From Xanthomonas sp. DAR 80977 (GTDB lineage Bacteria > Pseudomonadota > Gammaproteobacteria > Xanthomonadales > Xanthomonadaceae): a stretch of 64,000 bases of DNA. The position numbers and the translations under genes were made by a program. The notes beneath the pieces were generated by a model. The model worked only from the letters and a program-made list of their open reading frames with translations, was not told the origin of the DNA and did no database searches. This document shows, in pieces, positions 48,565 to 58,361 of this stretch (positions are counted from its first letter, which is position 1; every line of letters begins with the position of its first letter). The stretch is from contig NZ_CP162487.1 of the NCBI RefSeq assembly GCF_041240605.1, positions 2,983,001 to 3,047,000 of the forward strand, given 5' to 3'.

Positions 48565-50814
48565 CTACGGTGCATCGCCATAGAAGATGCCTCGGCCACC
48601 GGTGGCGAAATAGACGCGGCCGACCACGCGCGGATCGCCGGTGACCGCGTAGGGACGGCCGAAGCGGTGCGCGTCGTCGTCGATGCGCTGCCAGCGGCGG
48701 CCTTCGTCCTCGGAGCGGAACAGCCCGCTGACGCCGTCCACGGTGCCGGCAAGGAACAGCATCGGTGGCACACCGTCGCGCGGCGCGCGGCCCAGGCCAA
48801 GCGAGCGCGCTTCCTGCACCTTCGACAGCACGTGCAGCTTGCCGTCGCGCCAGCGCATCACCCCATGGCTGGGACTGGCCAGGTAGACCACGCCGGCGCG
48901 CGCCGGATCCGGGCGCAATTGCGGACGGGTGCGCTCGGCGCCTGCCGGCACGCCGACATCGACGCCGTCGTCGCGGAAACGGCGGCCGCCGTCCTCGCTG
49001 AGATAGAAGCGGCCGCTGGATGCATCCACGGCGTACCAACGCTGCGCATCGACCCGGTCAGCCTCGATCAGCAGGCTGCCGGAGGCGCCTTCCACGCGTT
49101 GCCAGTGCCGGCCCCAGTCGTCGCTGGCCCAGGCGCTGCCGCCGTTGCGCGGCGACCAGATCACGCGGCTGCCGTCGGCGTTGATCGCGATATGCCCGGC
49201 GCCCTCGCCCACCGGCGGCTCGCTGGCGAAGGCGCTCCAGCTGGCGCCGCCGTCGCGCGACCAGGCGGCCCGGACCTCGCCGTCGCGCCGCTCGCGCAGC
49301 GTGCCGCTGCGCACCACCAGCTGCGGCGCCTGGCCGGCCGCATCGATGCTCTCGCCGTTGGTCAGCCGCGGCCCGGCGAACTGCGATTGCGCGCGCTCCA
49401 GGCTGTCGTGGCGGAAGCCGTCGATGTCGCCGAGCGCACTCAGCAACGGCGCGCCCTGCGCCGGGCTGAGCAGGTCCAGCGGCACGGTTTCCTCCAGCCC
49501 CGCGTCGGCGAACCACCACTGCACCTCGCCCTGGCCCGCATCGACCGCACGCAGGTTGCGCGAGGCCCAGATGCCGTAGCCGGTGACGAACAGCGCGCGA
49601 TCGCTGTCGAACGGATCGATGGCCAGCGACGCCATCCAGTGCGGGCGGGCCTGCGCGGTCCACGGCGCGGCGTCGTGCGCGAAGCGCGAGCGCGGGAACA
49701 GCGGCACCCAGCTGCGCCCGCCATCGGTGCTGCGGTAGATGTCGTCGCCGGGCATGTAGCGGCGGAAGGTGCTGGCGATCAGCGTGTCCGGCTGCCGCGG
49801 GTCCACCGCCACCGCGCCCCAGCCGAAGCCCGGCCCGCTGCGCGGCTGCGGTACCGGGGTGATGTCGGTCCAGCGCGCCGCGGCCGGTTCGTACTTCCAG
49901 ACCGCGCCATTGGCCATCAGGTCCGGACCCGGTTCGTCGCCGTAGCTGAGGTAGTAGATGCCCGCACTGGAGCGCACCATGTGGCTGGGACGCAGCCCGG
50001 TGGGCTGTCCCGGCACCGGCTGCCAGCTGCGTCCGCCATCGACGGACACGAACAGGCTCTGCTCCCGGGTGGACACGCCGACGTAGATGCGCTGCGACGC
50101 GCCGCCGCCGGCGGCACTGGCCGGGTCGAACAGCACGAAGGCGATGCCCACCTGCTGGCGGCGTCCGGCGTGGTTCACCGCGCTGGCCGACGGTCCCGTG
50201 GCCACCGCCGGAAACGACGCCACCCGCTGCCAGTGCGCACCGCGGTCGGCGCTGCGCCACAGGCCGGCATCGCGCGAGCCGAGCAGCAGCACGCGGCCGT
50301 CGTTGGGATCCACCGCGAGCCGCTCGCCGTTGCCGCGGCCCAGCTCGTTGCCGCCCAGCTTGAACGGCAGATCGGTGCGCGCGAAGCTGCGCCCCTGGTC
50401 GTGCGAGCGCAGCAGCGCGGCGTTGCCGGCGCGCTCATGCAGGTAAGTGCCAGCGGCCAGGTACAGCGCCTGCGGATCGTGCGGATCGATCGCGAACGCA
50501 TCGATGCCCATCAGGTTCTGGTCGTCCGCACCGAGCCAGTCGGTCAAGGCGGTCCAGCGCGACGCCGCCGCGTCCCAGCGGTAGGCGCCGCCGACATCGG
50601 TCCGCGCATACAGCAGTCCCGGCTGCGCCGGATGGAACAGCAGGCCGCTGACGAAACCGCCGCCGCCGATGGCGACGCTGCGGAACTGGTACGGCGCCGG
50701 CGGCGCGGCCAGCGCCGGCACCGCGATCCACAGCAGCGCCAGCGCCAGCCAGGCCAGCCGCCGCCGCACCATGCGTTGCAGTGCCTCAGGTCCCAGCAAA
50801 CGCTGTTGCCGCAT
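48565..50814 (-). CDS. GH74 xyloglucanase, secreted
   Basis: The 749-residue protein is an inverting xyloglucan-specific endo/oligo-glucanase with two seven-bladed propellers. After a signal peptide ([20 protein letters not shown]) it reads [19 protein letters not shown] and [13 protein letters not shown], with catalytic Asp73, and later [14 protein letters not shown], with the second catalytic Asp in GDIDGF (residues 462-467). Blade repeats of the BNR type ([45 protein letters not shown]) recur through both propellers. I chose the ATG at 50814; the ATG at 50772 also gives a signal peptide. It generates the oligosaccharides taken up by the adjacent receptors. No carbohydrate-binding module is seen. 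Confidence 0.92.
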   Translation of the reverse strand: MRQQRLLGPEALQRMVRRRLAWLALALLWIAVPALAAPPAPYQFRSVAIGGGGFVSGLLFHPAQPGLLYARTDVGGAYRWDAAASRWTALTDWLGADDQNLMGIDAFAIDPHDPQALYLAAGTYLHERAGNAALLRSHDQGRSFARTDLPFKLGGNELGRGNGERLAVDPNDGRVLLLGSRDAGLWRSADRGAHWQRVASFPAVATGPSASAVNHAGRRQQVGIAFVLFDPASAAGGGASQRIYVGVSTREQSLFVSVDGGRSWQPVPGQPTGLRPSHMVRSSAGIYYLSYGDEPGPDLMANGAVWKYEPAAARWTDITPVPQPRSGPGFGWGAVAVDPRQPDTLIASTFRRYMPGDDIYRSTDGGRSWVPLFPRSRFAHDAAPWTAQARPHWMASLAIDPFDSDRALFVTGYGIWASRNLRAVDAGQGEVQWWFADAGLEETVPLDLLSPAQGAPLLSALGDIDGFRHDSLERAQSQFAGPRLTNGESIDAAGQAPQLVVRSGTLRERRDGEVRAAWSRDGGASWSAFASEPPVGEGAGHIAINADGSRVIWSPRNGGSAWASDDWGRHWQRVEGASGSLLIEADRVDAQRWYAVDASSGRFYLSEDGGRRFRDDGVDVGVPAGAERTRPQLRPDPARAGVVYLASPSHGVMRWRDGKLHVLSKVQEARSLGLGRAPRDGVPPMLFLAGTVDGVSGLFRSEDEGRRWQRIDDDAHRFGRPYAVTGDPRVVGRVYFATGGRGIFYGDAP

Positions 50815-50864
50815 CGTGCGTTCCACTCCGATTGCAGCCGACGGCCAGGCCATCGGCAGGAAAT

Positions 50865-50902
50865 CCCCCGTTCCGGCGACGCCGCGCGCGCCGGAACGGG
50901 GG
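50865..50902 (-). other. 14-bp perfect stem-loop between TBDR-A and GH74
   Basis: CCCCCGTTCCGGCG (50865-50878) pairs exactly with CGCCGGAACGGGGG (50889-50902) around a ten-base loop. On the minus strand it lies about 20 bases after the TBDR-A stop and is followed by ATTTCC, only a weak T run. It could act as a partial terminator or as an RNA-stabilising hairpin that sets receptor mRNA higher than enzyme mRNA. Confidence 0.6.
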
Positions 50903-50921
50903 ACCGCGCCTGCGCCGCGCC

Positions 50922-53666
50922 TCAGAAGCTGGCGCGCAGGGTCAGGCCATAGCGACGGTCGTTGATGACGAAGTCGCGGTAGCGCGATTCGTAGCCCAGG
51001 TAGCTCTCGTTGCGGGTATCCAACAGATTGACCCCGTCCACCGACACCGACCACACATCGTCGATGTTGAAGCGCAACGACGCATCCAGCTGGCCGAAGC
51101 CCTTGTTGTACACCGGCAGGTTGTCGGTGCCGTTGCCGGCGGTGGTCACCAGCCAGTCGCTACGCCAGTTGTAGGCGACACGGCCGGCGAAGCGCGACTT
51201 CTCGTAGCTGAGAATGATGTTGTAGCTGTTCTTGGACAGACCCTCCAATGGCACGACCAGGGCCTGGCCACTGGTGTCGGTCGCGGTCGGGCTCGGTGCC
51301 TCGCTGTCGACATAGGTGTAGTTGGTCTGCAGGCCGAAGCCGCTCAGCCAGCCCGGCAGGAAGTCGAAGAACTGGGTATAGCCCACTTCCACACCCCTGA
51401 TCTTGCCGTTGTCGCCATTGACCGGGCGGGTGATCTGCCACACCTGGCCGTCGTAGACCTCGTTGAACACGGCATTGGCGATGAAGCCGTTGACCTTCTT
51501 GTAGAACAGCGTGCCGTACACCATCGAGCCCTTGCCGAAATACCACTCCAGCGCGGTGTCGAACTGGTCGGCCTTCATCGGCTCCAGGTCCGGGTTGCCG
51601 GCCGAACCGGTACGCGTGGTGACGCCGCCGCCGCTGTCGGCCGCACTCAGGCTCAGGTTGGGATTGAGTTTGTCGAAGGTCGGCCGCGAAATGCCGCGCG
51701 AGGCGGCGAAACGCCACTGCAGGTTGTCGCGCAGGAACCAGCGCAGGTTGAGGCTGGGCAGCACATCGGTATAGGTCTGCTGCGCGTTCACCGGCAGCAG
51801 GCCACCGCCCTCGGCATCGGTCGCGGTACGCACGCCGTTGGAGGACAGTTCGGTGCGCACGATGCGGATCCCGATGTTGCCGTCGAACGGGACCGAACCG
51901 CTGTCCACGCCGAAGCGCAGCACGCCGTAGGCGGCGTAGGTCTTCTCGTTCTGCTGGTTGATGTTGTTCGGCGCGAATTGCAGCGGCGAGGCGCCGAACG
52001 CGGCCAGGGTCTTGTCGTAATTGCCCACCGCCGCGTCGGACGCGGTCAGCGTCGGCCCGAATGCATAACCGTCGCCGCGGAAGAAATCGGTGATCGGATT
52101 CTGTACCAGCTGGATGTCCGGATAATCAGCGAATGCGGCACCGGCACAGCCGTTCAAGCACATGAAGCGCCAGACGTTGCCCTTGTTCTCGGCTTTGCGG
52201 TCGGTATAGCGCACGCCGGCCTTGAAGCTGCGGGCGAAGCCGTCGTCGAACGCCAGGTCCATGTCCGAGCGCCAGGCGAACTCGGTGCCCTTGTTGTCGT
52301 CCTTGTTGTCCAGGTGCCACTTCCAGCCGACGTAGTTCGCCGGGTCGGCAAGATAGCCTTCGGCGCCGCTGGCGTCGGTCACCGACAGCCGCGGCAGATC
52401 GCCGCTCAGGTCGAGGTTATAGAACGGGGTGCTGGTCATGCCGGTGGCGACGATGTAGCGCGTGCCCTTGGTGGTGGCGTCGACGTACTGGAAGTCGGTA
52501 CTCACGTTCAGGCGTTCGTTGACCGTCCACTTGGCACCGAGCGAATAGTCGGTGGTCACCGAATGGCGCTCGGTCAGGCTGGTGTTGGAGTCGGCCGGCG
52601 TGTTCTGGAACGTACCGCTGACGAATTCGTTGCGATCGTTGACCACGATGTCGCGCGCGCCCTGCATCGCCGCATCGCCGCTGTAGGCGAAGAACGAATA
52701 GTCGTGCCAGCTGAAGTCGTAGTCCGAACGCATGACCTGCGCGGTGACCTCGACGTCGTCGTTCGGCCGCCATTGCAGCGCGAACGCGCCGGTCTTGCGC
52801 TTGCGCTCGCCGACTGTGGTGTTGATGCCGGCGCCGTGCGGCACCGAGATCTCCTGGCCTTCGTAGCCCGGCAGGTCGGTCTGCGTGTACCAGGGTTCGA
52901 TCGAGATCGTGTCCTGGCGGAACGGGCTGGTCTGCTGCGAATAGTTCAGCAACAGGCCGATCTCGCCGATGCCGGTCTGCCAGCGGTCGCTGAACATGCC
53001 CGAGAACGCCGGCTTGCCGTCGTCGGCCAGGTCGTAATGGTTGTACTGCACGCTGCCGGCGATCTTGCGCCCGTCGTAGTCGAACGGCAGGCGCGTGCGC
53101 AGGTCGACGGTGCCGCCCAGGCCGCCTTCGATCATATCGGCAGAAGGGTTCTTGTACACGTTGACGCCGGCCAGCAGTTCCGCCGACACGTCTTCGAAGC
53201 TGAGCCCGCGACCGTCGTTGGCGGTGAAGATGTCGCGGCCGTTGAGCTCTGTGCGCACCTGGGTCAGGCCGCGGATGGCGATGCTGCTGCCTTCGCCGTA
53301 ATTGCGCGCGATCTGGATGCCGGAGATGCGCTGCAGCGCCTCGGCCACGTTGTTGTCGGGCAGCTTGCCGATGTCCTCGGCCACGATCGAGTCGACGATC
53401 TGCTCGGAATTCTGCTTGACCAGCTGCGCCTTGGTCACGCTGCTGCGGGTGCCGCTGACCTGCACCGTGTCCAGCTGCGTGGTGGCATCGTCGGCCTGCG
53501 CGGGCGGGGCCGGCTCGGCTTGCTGGGCCTGTGCGGCGGACGCGGCGAGCAGCGCGGCGACGGCCAGGAACATGGCGGAACGGCGCACGCCGCGATCGGA
53601 AAAAACACGGGTAGAACGGAGCGCCACGGTCCGCGCATGCGGACAATGGCTATGGGGCGCTGACAT
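50922..53666 (-). CDS. TonB-dependent outer-membrane receptor A (xyloglucan oligosaccharide uptake)
   Basis: The 914-residue protein has a signal peptide (FLAVAALLAASAAQAQQAEP), a TonB-box-like segment (LDTVQVSGTRSS), the plug domain (QIVDSIVAEDIGKLPDNNVA, SSIAIRGLTQVRTELNGRDI, PSADMIEGGLGGTVDLRTRL) and a 22-strand barrel ending in the aromatic terminus YGLTLRASF. The subfamily is the Caulobacter/Xanthomonas carbohydrate type. Its plug starts directly at a TonB box with no long N-terminal extension, so sigma-factor signalling is unlikely. Preceded by the leader TCCTGGGAGGGAAG and, about 205 bases upstream, by the shared 26-bp element. It is the first gene of the GH74-esterase-GH35-GH31-GH95 run. 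Confidence 0.93.
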   Translation of the reverse strand: MSAPHSHCPHARTVALRSTRVFSDRGVRRSAMFLAVAALLAASAAQAQQAEPAPPAQADDATTQLDTVQVSGTRSSVTKAQLVKQNSEQIVDSIVAEDIGKLPDNNVAEALQRISGIQIARNYGEGSSIAIRGLTQVRTELNGRDIFTANDGRGLSFEDVSAELLAGVNVYKNPSADMIEGGLGGTVDLRTRLPFDYDGRKIAGSVQYNHYDLADDGKPAFSGMFSDRWQTGIGEIGLLLNYSQQTSPFRQDTISIEPWYTQTDLPGYEGQEISVPHGAGINTTVGERKRKTGAFALQWRPNDDVEVTAQVMRSDYDFSWHDYSFFAYSGDAAMQGARDIVVNDRNEFVSGTFQNTPADSNTSLTERHSVTTDYSLGAKWTVNERLNVSTDFQYVDATTKGTRYIVATGMTSTPFYNLDLSGDLPRLSVTDASGAEGYLADPANYVGWKWHLDNKDDNKGTEFAWRSDMDLAFDDGFARSFKAGVRYTDRKAENKGNVWRFMCLNGCAGAAFADYPDIQLVQNPITDFFRGDGYAFGPTLTASDAAVGNYDKTLAAFGASPLQFAPNNINQQNEKTYAAYGVLRFGVDSGSVPFDGNIGIRIVRTELSSNGVRTATDAEGGGLLPVNAQQTYTDVLPSLNLRWFLRDNLQWRFAASRGISRPTFDKLNPNLSLSAADSGGGVTTRTGSAGNPDLEPMKADQFDTALEWYFGKGSMVYGTLFYKKVNGFIANAVFNEVYDGQVWQITRPVNGDNGKIRGVEVGYTQFFDFLPGWLSGFGLQTNYTYVDSEAPSPTATDTSGQALVVPLEGLSKNSYNIILSYEKSRFAGRVAYNWRSDWLVTTAGNGTDNLPVYNKGFGQLDASLRFNIDDVWSVSVDGVNLLDTRNESYLGYESRYRDFVINDRRYGLTLRASF

Positions 53667-53868
53667 GGTGCTTCCCTCCCAGGACACATGTACCAACGAT
53701 TCGGCGATCGTGCCAAAGGCTGTCGTCGCCGTTTCTAAGTTGTCCGGCCGCACCTGTCGAATGTGGGGTGCTGGCCGCAAGTCGGACGCGAGCGGGATTG
53801 CCGCGGCGCGCACGCGATCGAAGGCGATCACGACTCGGGATCGAGAATAGGTGGCAGTCACACGACCA
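53667..53868 (-). promoter_or_regulatory. 5' leader region of TBDR-A
   Basis: Between the shared upstream element and the ATG lie about 200 bases without a credible gene. Next to the start is TCCTGGGAGGGAAG, six bases before the ATG, which provides a strong ribosome-binding site (GGGAGG). The frame upstream of the ATG reads VHVSWEGST without a stop, matching the same position in TBDR-B, but I read that as nucleotide conservation of the binding site. Confidence 0.5.
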
Positions 53869-53869
53869 A

Positions 53870-53895
53870 CCAATGAAATATTCACGGTCAGCTAT
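53870..53895. promoter_or_regulatory. Shared 26-bp element upstream of TBDR-A
   Basis: On the minus strand it reads ATAGC, eight bases, then AATATTTCATTGG. The copy upstream of TBDR-B (57181-57206) is the same with AATATTTCATTTG; a third copy lies before the LysR gene (58407-58432). It sits 204-229 bases before the ATG in an AT-rich island, typical of a promoter or operator. The core TGAAATATTCA is itself nearly palindromic. Regulator unknown; the LysR protein encoded at 57402-58361 is the natural candidate. Confidence 0.65.
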
Positions 53896-54001
53896 ATGTT
53901 TTCCACATACGAAACACCGGTCCGCCGGTGAATCGCCGCATACCGCCGCTGCGCGGGCGTCTCGCGTTTCGGCGCGACGCGGGCGCCGCGCGACAGGCCA
54001 T

Positions 54002-54033
54002 AAAAAGAGCCCGCATGCGCAGCGCATGCGGGC
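54002..54033 (-). terminator. Intrinsic terminator of TBDR-B
   Basis: GCCCGCATGCGC (54009-54020) pairs with GCGCATGCGGGC (54022-54033). On the minus strand it follows the TBDR-B stop by 28 bases and is followed by TCTTTTTA. This separates TBDR-B transcription from TBDR-A. Confidence 0.85.
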
Positions 54034-54060
54034 AGAGGGAAACGCCGTGGCGGATGCCGC

Positions 54061-56985
54061 TTACCAGTTGGCGCGCAGCACCAGCGAATAGCGGCGGTCG
54101 TTGACGAACCAGCTGCGCGTGTACAGGTGGTTGTCGACCTCGCCGTCGGCGTAGGAGGTCGGCCCCATCAGCACCTTGGTCACGGTGTTGGTCAGGTTGT
54201 TGGCCTGGACGCCGAGCTGCAGGTGCGGGGTGAAGCGATAGAACACCGAGGCATCGAGCTGGCCGTAGTCGTCCGCCCAGGTCGGCAGCTTGGTCGCCAC
54301 GTCGCTGGCGGTCAGCAGGTAGCGCGAACGCCAGTTGTAGGCCAGGCGCACCGACAGCGGCCCCTTCTCGTAGATGCCGGCGAGGTTGTAGCTGCGCCGC
54401 GACAGGCCTTCCAGCGGCAGGCTCACGCCGGTGACGGTGGTCTGGCTGTAGGGATCGGTCGCCGAATTGACGCCGCCGCTGCTGTCGACGAAGGTGAAGT
54501 TGGCGTTGACGCCGAAGCCGCTCATCCAGCCCGGCAGCGAGTCGAAGAACTGCGTGTAGCCGTATTCGAAACCGCGGATGCGGCCCTTGGCCATGTTGTA
54601 CGGACGCGTCACCAGCCAGTCCTGGCCGCCGTAGGTCTCGGTGGTGGTCTGGGTGGAGAAGTAGTCCTTGACGCTCTTGTAGAACAGGGTCAGGTACATC
54701 ATGTCGCTGGTATCGAAATACCATTCCAGCGCGGTGTCGTACTGGTTGGCCTTCATCGGCTTGAGGTTCGGGTTGCCCGCGGTGCCGGTCCACTTGGACA
54801 CGGTGCCGTCCTCCTCGGTGGTGGCCGCCAGCAGCAGGTACGGCTGCAGCTGGGTGTAGTCCGGCCGCGCCATCGCCTTGGACGCGGCGATGCGCCACTG
54901 CAGCGCATCGGAGAACTTGAAGCGCATGTTGAAGCTCGGCAGCACGTTGGTGTAGCTGCCCTGCGCATTGTTGGCGAAGAACTGCCCGGTGTACTGCGCC
55001 TTGAGCGCATCGGAGGCGGCGGTGGCCGACAGGTCGGGGAACTGGCCGTAGCCGGTGGCCTCGGTCTTGGTCTGCACGATGCGCACGCCGACGTTGCCGT
55101 CCACCGGCACGCCCAGCGCATCGTCGTTGCCGAAGTACAGCACCGCGTAGGCGGCCTGGGTGCGCTCGAACTGGCGGTTGGTGTCCTGCAACTGGTACTC
55201 GTCCGGCGCCCAGCCCCAGCCGCGCAGCGCCACGATCTGCTCGATCAGCTTGGAGGTGCCGGCATAGTCCTTGACCGCGGCGTTGCTCGGGAAGTACAGG
55301 CTGTTGGGCACGCTGATCTTGCCGCGGAACAGGTTGGAGTACGAATACAGCTGCGAGGACGAGGTCATGTAGCTGGCCAGGTCGGCCAGGCCGGTGCTGG
55401 TCCCGGGAATCGTCGCCCAGTTGTCGCTGATCACACCCCAGTTGTAGCCGGAGTTCTTGTTGGTCTGGGTGCGCGAGGTGCCGCGGATACCGGCGCGGAA
55501 GGTGCGCAGCCACGGATTGTCGTCGTAGGTGTATTCCAGGTCGAAGCGCGTGGCCAGCTCGCGGCCGCGGTTCTTCGCCAGGTGGTCCATCGCCGCGCTC
55601 CAGAAGTAATTGGAGGGGTCGGAGGTATAGCTGGTGTCGGCGATCGACACCGACGGGTACTTGCCGCTCAGGTCGAAGGTCAGGCCCGGCAGGTAGACCG
55701 AACTGAACAGGGTGAAGTCCAGCGAATCGCTTTCCGACTGCACCAGCTGCATGTCGCCGCGCACGGTGAGGTTGCTGGTGAGCTTGTGGGTGAAGCCGCC
55801 GGACAGGTCGGAGGTGGTGGTGCTCTGCTGCGCGTAGCGGTTGTCGGTGTAGAAGCGCACGCCGTCGTTGCCGGTGACGTTGCCGCGCCAGGAACTGGAC
55901 ACCGGCGAGCCGCTGACGAAACGGCCGTCGGCATCGTAGGTGAAGGTGGTGCCGGGGGCGGGGCTGATCGCGTTGGTGTCGTCGTTGAAGAACGCCGCGC
56001 GCTCCTGCCAGTTCATGTCGTAGGTGGAACGCATGTACTGCACGTAGATTTCGGTGTCGTCGCTGGGCCGCCACTGGAACGCCCCGGCCACGCCCTTGCG
56101 CTTGCGCTCGAAGTCCAGCTGCCGCCAGTTGACGCCGCCGGGCACGTAGACCTTGTCGAAATCGGTGCCGGCCAGCAGCGCCGCATCGGTGCGGCGCACG
56201 AACGGTTCCACCTGGATGCCGTCGCTGCGGGTGGCCAGTTCCGAGTAGGCCACGTCCAGCATCAGGCCCATCTCGCCGACGCCGGTCTCCCAGCGATCGC
56301 TGAACAGGAACGAGCCGGACGGCTTGTAGGTCTTGCTGAAATCGCCGTAGTTCTCGTCGGCGGTGAAGCCGATCACCCGGCCGGGCTGGTCGAACGGCAT
56401 GCGCGTGCGCAGGTTGACCGTGCCGCCGAGGCCGCCTTCGATGATCTCGGCCGAAGGATTCTTGTACACGTCCACGCCGGCCATCAGTTCGGCCGGCACG
56501 TCCTCGAAGCTGAGCCCGCGGCCGCTGGCGGCGCTGAAGCTGTCGCGGCCGTTGAGTTCGCCGCGCACCTGGGTCATGCCGCGGATCATCACGCCGCTGC
56601 CTTCGGCGGAGAAATGGTCGGGGTCGTTGCGCGCCATGAAGTGGTCGATGGTCACGCCGCTGACCCGCTGCAGGGTCTCGGTGACGCTGCGGTCGGGCAG
56701 CGCGCCGATGTCCTCGGCGCTGACCGAGTCGACGATCTGCTCGGCATCGTGCTTGATCGACTGCGACTTGATCAGGCTGGCGCGCACGCCCTTGACCTCG
56801 ATCGCCTCGAGCTGGGTCACCGGGTCGGTGCTCTTCTTCTTGGTGGCGTCGTCGGCGTCCTGTGCCAGCGCCTGCGCGCTCAGCAGCAGGCCGATGCTCA
56901 GCGCCATGGCCGAGCGACGCAAAACGCAGGTACTACGAACCGCTGCGGTCGGCGAGGCCGGACCACGGTAGTGACGCGATGACAT
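54061..56985 (-). CDS. TonB-dependent outer-membrane receptor B (xyloglucan oligosaccharide uptake)
   Basis: The 974-residue protein has a signal peptide (MALSIGLLLSAQALAQDADD), a TonB-box-like segment (LEAIEVKGVRAS), the plug (QIVDSVSAEDIGALPDRSVT, IRGMTQVRGELNGRDSF, PSAEIIEGGLGGTVNLRTRM) and a barrel ending YSLVLRANW. It is a paralogue of receptor A with clear plug similarity but divergent loops, so the two may prefer different oligosaccharides. It has its own terminator downstream and its own copy of the upstream element and leader, so it is transcribed independently. In Xanthomonas citri the corresponding locus also has two such receptors. Confidence 0.93.
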   Translation of the reverse strand: MSSRHYRGPASPTAAVRSTCVLRRSAMALSIGLLLSAQALAQDADDATKKKSTDPVTQLEAIEVKGVRASLIKSQSIKHDAEQIVDSVSAEDIGALPDRSVTETLQRVSGVTIDHFMARNDPDHFSAEGSGVMIRGMTQVRGELNGRDSFSAASGRGLSFEDVPAELMAGVDVYKNPSAEIIEGGLGGTVNLRTRMPFDQPGRVIGFTADENYGDFSKTYKPSGSFLFSDRWETGVGEMGLMLDVAYSELATRSDGIQVEPFVRRTDAALLAGTDFDKVYVPGGVNWRQLDFERKRKGVAGAFQWRPSDDTEIYVQYMRSTYDMNWQERAAFFNDDTNAISPAPGTTFTYDADGRFVSGSPVSSSWRGNVTGNDGVRFYTDNRYAQQSTTTSDLSGGFTHKLTSNLTVRGDMQLVQSESDSLDFTLFSSVYLPGLTFDLSGKYPSVSIADTSYTSDPSNYFWSAAMDHLAKNRGRELATRFDLEYTYDDNPWLRTFRAGIRGTSRTQTNKNSGYNWGVISDNWATIPGTSTGLADLASYMTSSSQLYSYSNLFRGKISVPNSLYFPSNAAVKDYAGTSKLIEQIVALRGWGWAPDEYQLQDTNRQFERTQAAYAVLYFGNDDALGVPVDGNVGVRIVQTKTEATGYGQFPDLSATAASDALKAQYTGQFFANNAQGSYTNVLPSFNMRFKFSDALQWRIAASKAMARPDYTQLQPYLLLAATTEEDGTVSKWTGTAGNPNLKPMKANQYDTALEWYFDTSDMMYLTLFYKSVKDYFSTQTTTETYGGQDWLVTRPYNMAKGRIRGFEYGYTQFFDSLPGWMSGFGVNANFTFVDSSGGVNSATDPYSQTTVTGVSLPLEGLSRRSYNLAGIYEKGPLSVRLAYNWRSRYLLTASDVATKLPTWADDYGQLDASVFYRFTPHLQLGVQANNLTNTVTKVLMGPTSYADGEVDNHLYTRSWFVNDRRYSLVLRANW

Positions 56986-57180
56986 GATGCTTCCCTCCCA
57001 GGAGACATGCACACACACACGGGTGGCGGTCGCGCGTTAAGCGCCGCCCTGCTGATTGTGACGGCGGCGCGCCATGGCCCGCTGCCGTATCGCTGGCGTG
57101 GCGGCGCGCGTCATATTAGGGACGACGCGGCGCGGCATCGGTCACGATCGGCTGAGCCTAGAAGTGAATTTCGTGTTAAG
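56986..57180 (-). promoter_or_regulatory. 5' leader region of TBDR-B
   Basis: This leader matches that of TBDR-A in design: the shared element lies about 196-221 bases upstream and TCCTGGGAGGGAAG six bases before the ATG. In between I see no gene. The frame just upstream reads VHVSWEGSI, as in TBDR-A. Confidence 0.5.
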
Positions 57181-57206
57181 CAAATGAAATATTCACGCCA
57201 AGCTAT
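57181..57206. promoter_or_regulatory. Shared 26-bp element upstream of TBDR-B
   Basis: On the minus strand it reads ATAGC, eight bases (TTGGCGTG), then AATATTTCATTTG. It is nearly identical to the copy before TBDR-A and matches the conserved blocks of the LysR-upstream copy in all but one base, with the same eight-base spacer. It is followed toward the regulator gene by GC-rich DNA without a gene up to 57401. Confidence 0.65.
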
Positions 57207-57401
57207 GTTTTTTTCGACTAGCAGATTCGCGTGCGCAATGGCGTCTGCGCGACCGGCCGCCGCGTCGCGCAAGCGCCCGTGCTACCAGGCGGCGACACCG
57301 ATCCAAGGCCCGTGCCGGCATGTGCCAACATGACCCGGCATGCATCGCTCGCCGCCGGCCCTGCCCGCCCCGGTCGGGCGAACGCCAGCGCACGCCACTG
57401 T

Positions 57402-58361
57402 TCAGCCCGGCGCACGTTCCGGATACAGGCGCTTGGCCGCGTTGCGCAGCGCCAGCAGGATGCGTTCGGCGCCGGGCGGCAGCATGTAGTCGCGGCGGCG
57501 GATGATGCCGAACGACTCCATCCGCACCCCCAGCGCGATCGGCAGCACGGTCAGCAGCTTGGCCTGCACGTACGGCGCCACCGCGTCGGCCGGCAGCGCC
57601 GCCAGCAGGTCGCTGCCGCGCAGCAGGCTGGTCATCACCGGCAGCGACGAGGTCTCGATGACGTTCTGCGGGGTCGGCACGCCGTGCTCCATGAACATCG
57701 CGTCCAGGCGCGCGCGCAGCACGCTGTCCACCGGCGGCAGCACCCAGCCGTAGCGCGCCAGGTCGGCGTGGCGCAGGTCGGCGCGCGCCGACAGCGGATG
57801 CCCGGCGCGCGCCACCACCGAATGCGGTTCGTCGGCCAGCGGCTCGAACTCCAGCTCGTCGCCGCCGTACGGGCCGAGGATGCGCCCGATCACGATGTCG
57901 AGCTGGCCGTCCAGCAGCTTGGCCACCAGCGGCCGGCTGTAGTCCATCTCCACCCGCACCAGGATGCCGGGGAACTCGCGCTTGACCTCGGCGATCGCCT
58001 GCGGCACCAGGTTGGTGCCCGGATTGACCACGGTGCCGATCGAGACCTGGCCCATGCGCCCCTCGCGCAGCGCGGCGATCTCCTCCTGCGCGCGGCCGAT
58101 CTCCGACATCGCCGAGCGCGCGCGGCGGATCAGCACCTGCCCGTACCAGGTCGGCTCCACCCCGCGCGCGTGGCGCTCGAACAACTTGACCCCGAGCAGG
58201 TCCTCCATTTCCGCCAGCAGCTTGGAGGCGGCCGGCTGGGTCATGCTCGCCGCCTCGGCCGCGCGCAGCACCGAGCGGTGCTCGTGCAGCTGCAGCAGCA
58301 ACAACAGATGCCGGGTCTTCAGGCGCGCGGCGTTGAACCAGGGATTGGCGGTAGCGGTCAT
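57402..58361 (-). CDS. LysR-family transcriptional regulator (GbpR-like)
   Basis: The 319-residue protein has an N-terminal winged helix (residues about 12-75: LKTRHLLLLLQLHEHRSVLR, AAEAASMTQPAASKLLAEME) and a two-lobed effector domain starting near residue 105. It resembles GbpR, the galactose/arabinose-responsive regulator of sugar uptake in Agrobacterium and Azospirillum, notably LPLLLGV-like and VIGRILGPYGGDELEFEPLADE segments. It is divergent from the galactonate operon, the classical LysR arrangement, and lies next to the receptor genes. A copy of the shared 26-bp element lies 46 bases upstream of its ATG. Probable inducer: galactose, galactonate or a related sugar (inferred). Confidence 0.88.
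   Translation of the reverse strand: MTATANPWFNAARLKTRHLLLLLQLHEHRSVLRAAEAASMTQPAASKLLAEMEDLLGVKLFERHARGVEPTWYGQVLIRRARSAMSEIGRAQEEIAALREGRMGQVSIGTVVNPGTNLVPQAIAEVKREFPGILVRVEMDYSRPLVAKLLDGQLDIVIGRILGPYGGDELEFEPLADEPHSVVARAGHPLSARADLRHADLARYGWVLPPVDSVLRARLDAMFMEHGVPTPQNVIETSSLPVMTSLLRGSDLLAALPADAVAPYVQAKLLTVLPIALGVRMESFGIIRRRDYMLPPGAERILLALRNAAKRLYPERAPG

Noticed and set aside
48565-50814. Reading the propeller protein as a sialidase because of its BNR repeats
   Set aside because: The [12 protein letters not shown] and GDIDGF motifs, the length and the neighbours are those of GH74 xyloglucanase.
46516-50952. A 1478-codon plus-strand frame opposite the acetylesterase and GH74 genes
   Set aside because: Antisense shadow; repetitive Arg/Ala/Gln/His composition without domains.
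53666-53693. Conserved upstream peptide VHVSWEGS before both receptor starts
   Set aside because: The same nucleotides precede the GH3 start in a different phase, so the conservation is better explained by the ribosome-binding leader than by a coding extension.
57220-57260. Possible plant-inducible promoter (TTCGC, 15 bases, TTCGC) near the receptor B promoter
   Set aside because: A TTCGC is present, but no second TTCGB occurs at the required spacing.
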